Assembly: GCA_015680685.1 (NCBI GenBank)
Contig: MNCI01005468.1
Location: 3,531 to 24,308, forward strand
DNA length: 20,778 nt
Source: Gnetum montanum
Lineage: Eukaryota > Streptophyta > Gnetopsida > Gnetales > Gnetaceae
Direction of reading: 5' to 3'
Position numbers and translations under genes: made by a program. Positions within the stretch are counted from its first letter, which is position 1; each line of letters begins with the position of its first letter. Under the pieces are notes generated by a model. The model saw nothing but the letters and a program-made list of their open reading frames with translations. It did not search any database and had not been told where the DNA came from. Below are positions 18,585 through 20,778 of the stretch, in pieces.

Positions 18585-19183
18585 TATTTTTTTTTCCAAA
18601 AAAGATCAGGTGTTATATTAACAAAAGCAGCTGTACAAAGGCCAGAAAGCCCCAAACCTGCCAAGTTCCGCCAATCACTCACACAGACAAAACTGGATGG
18701 AGACCATCCCAACAAAACCAGCCATATGGCAATACAAAGGAGCACACAAAAACTGACCTGAATCACACCTAACAAAAGGGAACCACATAGAATAACACCA
18801 AAACAACCGGCCCAGAACCAAAACATAGCAAGGGGCCCTGCCTCTAGAGACTGGACCTCCAAGGACAAGTGGGGAGCCTCGAGCACTCACAGTAAGGCCT
18901 CACCTCCTCATGGATAATGTCCAACATATGTCTATGGTGCTTGGAGTCCACAAGTGTGCCACCTCTTGAAAAGACTTGAATTGCTCAGCCTTCCTTCTTT
19001 GTTCCTCCTCCATGTTCATGTAGTTTGGATGCAAATTTTTCCCATGGTGTTTGTTGTGGCACCGTAGGTCATGCCAAGAAAGTGAGCGCCCAATGTTCAT
19101 AATCACGTAGGGGCATTGCCCCTGGTCCAACCAATCTTTGGTTCTTTTCTCATGGGCCTGATCCAGTTGTTGCTGGATCTCGG
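18585..19183 (-). mobile_element. 5'-truncated poly(A) retroinsertion, copy 1, with coiled-coil ORF remnant
   Basis: On the minus strand the insertion starts in a coding-like region (EIQQQLDQAHEKRTKDWLDQ, then GQCPYVIMNIGRSLSWHDLR, NLHP, RRKAEQFKSFQEVAHL). It continues into a roughly 310-bp 3' UTR and ends TTAATATAACACCTGATC plus oligo(A), seen as oligo(T) at 18587-18595. Near 18950 one base is missing relative to copy 2; the other frame resumes VDSKHHRHMLDIIHEE, aligning with VDMEEHCALVDILH of copy 2. Both copies begin near the same part of the protein or just before it, as expected of 5'-truncated LINE products. The protein family is not recognised. Confidence 0.65.
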
Positions 19184-19191
19184 TCAAAGAA
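19184..19191. repeat. Candidate right target-site duplication (TCAAAGAA)
   Basis: Partner of 18577-18584. Confidence 0.45.
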
Positions 19192-19802
19192 ATTTTAACT
19201 AAAACAATGTTGTTCAGTTTTAATGTTAGAAGAGGAATGTGGATGGTAGTTTGTATTTGGTGTTGATGGAGGTTTATATTATACTTACTTTATTCTTTTC
19301 TAAGTGGAATCATCTTTTTTGGTGACTTGGCCACTATAGATGCCGAGATGTCCTTTTGATTTGTTTTTTTTTTTTAAATCTCCTTAGAACCTAACTTTTT
19401 AATATTAAAATTTATTGATGTATTCGTTGCTTCATTTCCTACTAATATATGATAATTAAAAAATGTATCAATATAACATTAACAATTTAGACATAGGAAA
19501 AATAGCCCTAACAATTAAAGGAACCAATCCTATTACCAGCTAAACAAAACATTAGCAGTTAAACTTACCTTGATCATTAAATAAAACATTGAAAACTTAA
19601 CTTGTCAATTATAGCACTAACACTATTAGGCAAAACAAGGACATTAATGTTTAATCATAGGAATGCCACAATGTACAAAACACAGACATGACAACATAAC
19701 TTATAGAAATATAGCATAAAGTAGTCATCCCAAGTTGTAACATTGTCTTTTATGTTACTGGTTTTATGTGAGGAATGGTTTTCATTTTTTTGTTTTAATT
19801 AA
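19192..19802. other. AT-rich stretch without a recognised gene
   Basis: No open frame or transposon motif of note. Nothing recognised. Confidence 0.5.
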
Positions 19803-19819
19803 AGTTGTGTGTGGAAGTT
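19803..19819. repeat. Left target-site duplication of retroinsertion copy 2
   Basis: AGTTGTGTGTGGAAGTT, identical over 17 bp to 20574-20590. Confidence 0.9.
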
Positions 19820-20573
19820 TTTTGAGAAAATTTCAGGAGTATATTAAAATAATTGCAGCATATTTACAAGAAAACTAGGGGAGAGAAAACCCCAAGGTAA
19901 CTGTCTAAAACCCAAAAATTGGGGTGGCTGTCAGCCCCCAAACCTTTTCTCCATCTACCCAGCAGTAAACATTCTCTCACGGCCACACACACCAAAAACA
20001 AACACACGTCCCCAGGCCCCTTCTATACATGACCAAAGGCGACAAGAAAAACCTGAAACACATGCCCAACCATCCAAGCAGGGCAGACCTGAAACAGACA
20101 AAGGAAAACAAACATAACAACAACAAAACTGACACACCCCACTCCTCAAAAATGCCTAGGTAGGTGCATGCACTTGCAGTTAGGTTGATATTTGCAAGTG
20201 GAGAATGTCCACTAGAGCACAATGCTCCTCCATATCCACAAAGGTGGCTGCTTGCTGAAAAATCTTAAAGGCCTCATCCTTATGCACCCTAGCTACTGCA
20301 CTGCCCCTACCATCTGGATGGAGTTTCGCTGATGCAAGCTGGATGTGCCATCTGAGTTCCTGCGAGGAGGAGTTACGATTGATTTGCATCCTGACATAGG
20401 GGCATTTCTCCTCTTGTAGCTAGGTGATCGTGTTCTGTTCATGTGCCCGATCAAGTTGCTGTTGGAACACTTTGTTCTCCCTGTGCTCATTTTCCCTTTG
20501 AATTTCCTCCGCCTGTTCCAGTGTCTGCTGATTGAGCTCCTCCTGCTGTTGCTCCACCTTCAATTCTTGGCAG
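19820..20573 (-). mobile_element. Poly(A) retroinsertion, copy 2, with coiled-coil ORF remnant
   Basis: A 754-bp minus-strand insertion between perfect 17-bp target-site duplications. The coding-like part runs from 20573 to 20180. It begins CQELKVEQQQEELNQQ, continues through RENEHRENKVFQQQLDRAHE, meets a TAG near 20420, then resumes LQEEKCPYVRMQINRN, SSSQELRWHIQLASAKLHPD and EAFKIFQQAATFVDMEEHCA, stopping at 20180. The first third is a Gln/Glu-rich coiled coil. About 350 bp of 3' UTR follows, ending TTAATATACTCCTGAAAT... and oligo(A) (oligo(T) from 19818). The open frame starting at 20617 is a chimera of flanking DNA and insert, so its Met is not the real start. The family is unrecognised; the 3' terminus is LINE-like. 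Confidence 0.8.
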
Positions 20574-20590
20574 AGTTGTGTGTGGAAGTT
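20574..20590. repeat. Right target-site duplication of retroinsertion copy 2
   Basis: Identical to 19803-19819 over 17 bp. Confidence 0.9.
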
Positions 20591-20639
20591 ATGGAAGAGC
20601 CCTATTCTTGTTTTCAAGATCTATGTGGTTATAGTTAAT

Positions 20640-20757
20640 GTCTCTTTGGGCCTTGTGACCCCCAATTCTGTAACATGCGTCTGATGGGACTTGGTCCCAT
20701 CTTTACAAACTTTATTATTAATACATTTCTGAACCTTTTTCCTAAGAAAAGTTAGTT
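20640..20757 (+). mobile_element. Possible LINE 3' terminus in sense orientation
   Basis: The plus strand has a hairpin GATGGGAC-TTG-GTCCCATC (20683-20701). It is followed by TTATTATTAATACATTTCTG, then AACCTTTTTCC and a short A-rich end. The layout resembles the 3' ends of the three minus-strand LINE-like insertions, but in the opposite orientation. No coding part was found and no duplication was seen before the window ends. Confidence 0.3.
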
Positions 20758-20778
20758 ATCTGTATTATTTTTAGATGT

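Larger units (their letters stand above)
15879..20778 (+). other. Intron 2 of the PIEZO-like gene, incomplete
   Basis: Begins with donor GTAAGA. No convincing exon 3 (basic residues followed by a Trp-rich membrane helix) was seen before the right edge. The interval contains a copia remnant, a minisatellite and three LINE-like 3' ends. Confidence 0.4.

Overview
The window looks like nuclear DNA of a seed plant with a large, transposon-filled genome, most likely a gymnosperm. That is an inference from the degenerate plant-type retrotransposons (L1-type LINE, RTE-type LINE, Ty1/copia, tRNA-derived SINE), the very long intron and the CpG-poor background. Nothing bacterial, no CRISPR array and no rRNA or classical tRNA gene was seen. 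Most long open frames are antisense shadows of decayed retroelement genes.

The only host gene I can support is on the + strand. A CpG-rich stretch with several ACGT motifs (about 1980-2326) leads into a short first coding exon (2327-2393). That exon splices in phase, across a 13.4 kb intron, to a second coding exon (15798-15878). Together they give about 50 residues with a hydrophobic N-terminus and a WSLISF...LIAFL..QY segment. This resembles the N-terminus of plant PIEZO mechanosensitive channels. Exon 3 was not found, so the gene continues beyond the right edge or exon 3 is hidden in intron 2.

Intron 1 is a stack of insertions, all antisense to the gene: a 186-bp SINE with 22-bp target-site duplications (3113-3298); two RTE-type LINEs, one apparently nested in the other (about 5322-8925); and a near full-length L1-type LINE (9508-15411) with an 18-bp duplication. 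The L1 has ORF1 (DUF4283-like plus a zinc knuckle), endonuclease, reverse transcriptase with a broken YVDN motif, a zf-RVT domain, and an unexpected extra coding-like block before its poly(A) end. Inside it, two single Ns delimit a 739-bp piece that is almost certainly a mis-oriented assembly contig, producing a false 457-bp inverted repeat.

Intron 2 and the right end hold a decayed copia reverse transcriptase, a 24-bp minisatellite, and two related poly(A)-ended retroinsertions (18585-19183 and 19820-20573). These carry an unrecognised coiled-coil protein family. A short sense-oriented LINE-like 3' end closes the window. The far left holds the end of an antisense coiled-coil reading frame, three 31-bp repeats with perfect palindromes, and an old 63-bp tandem duplication.
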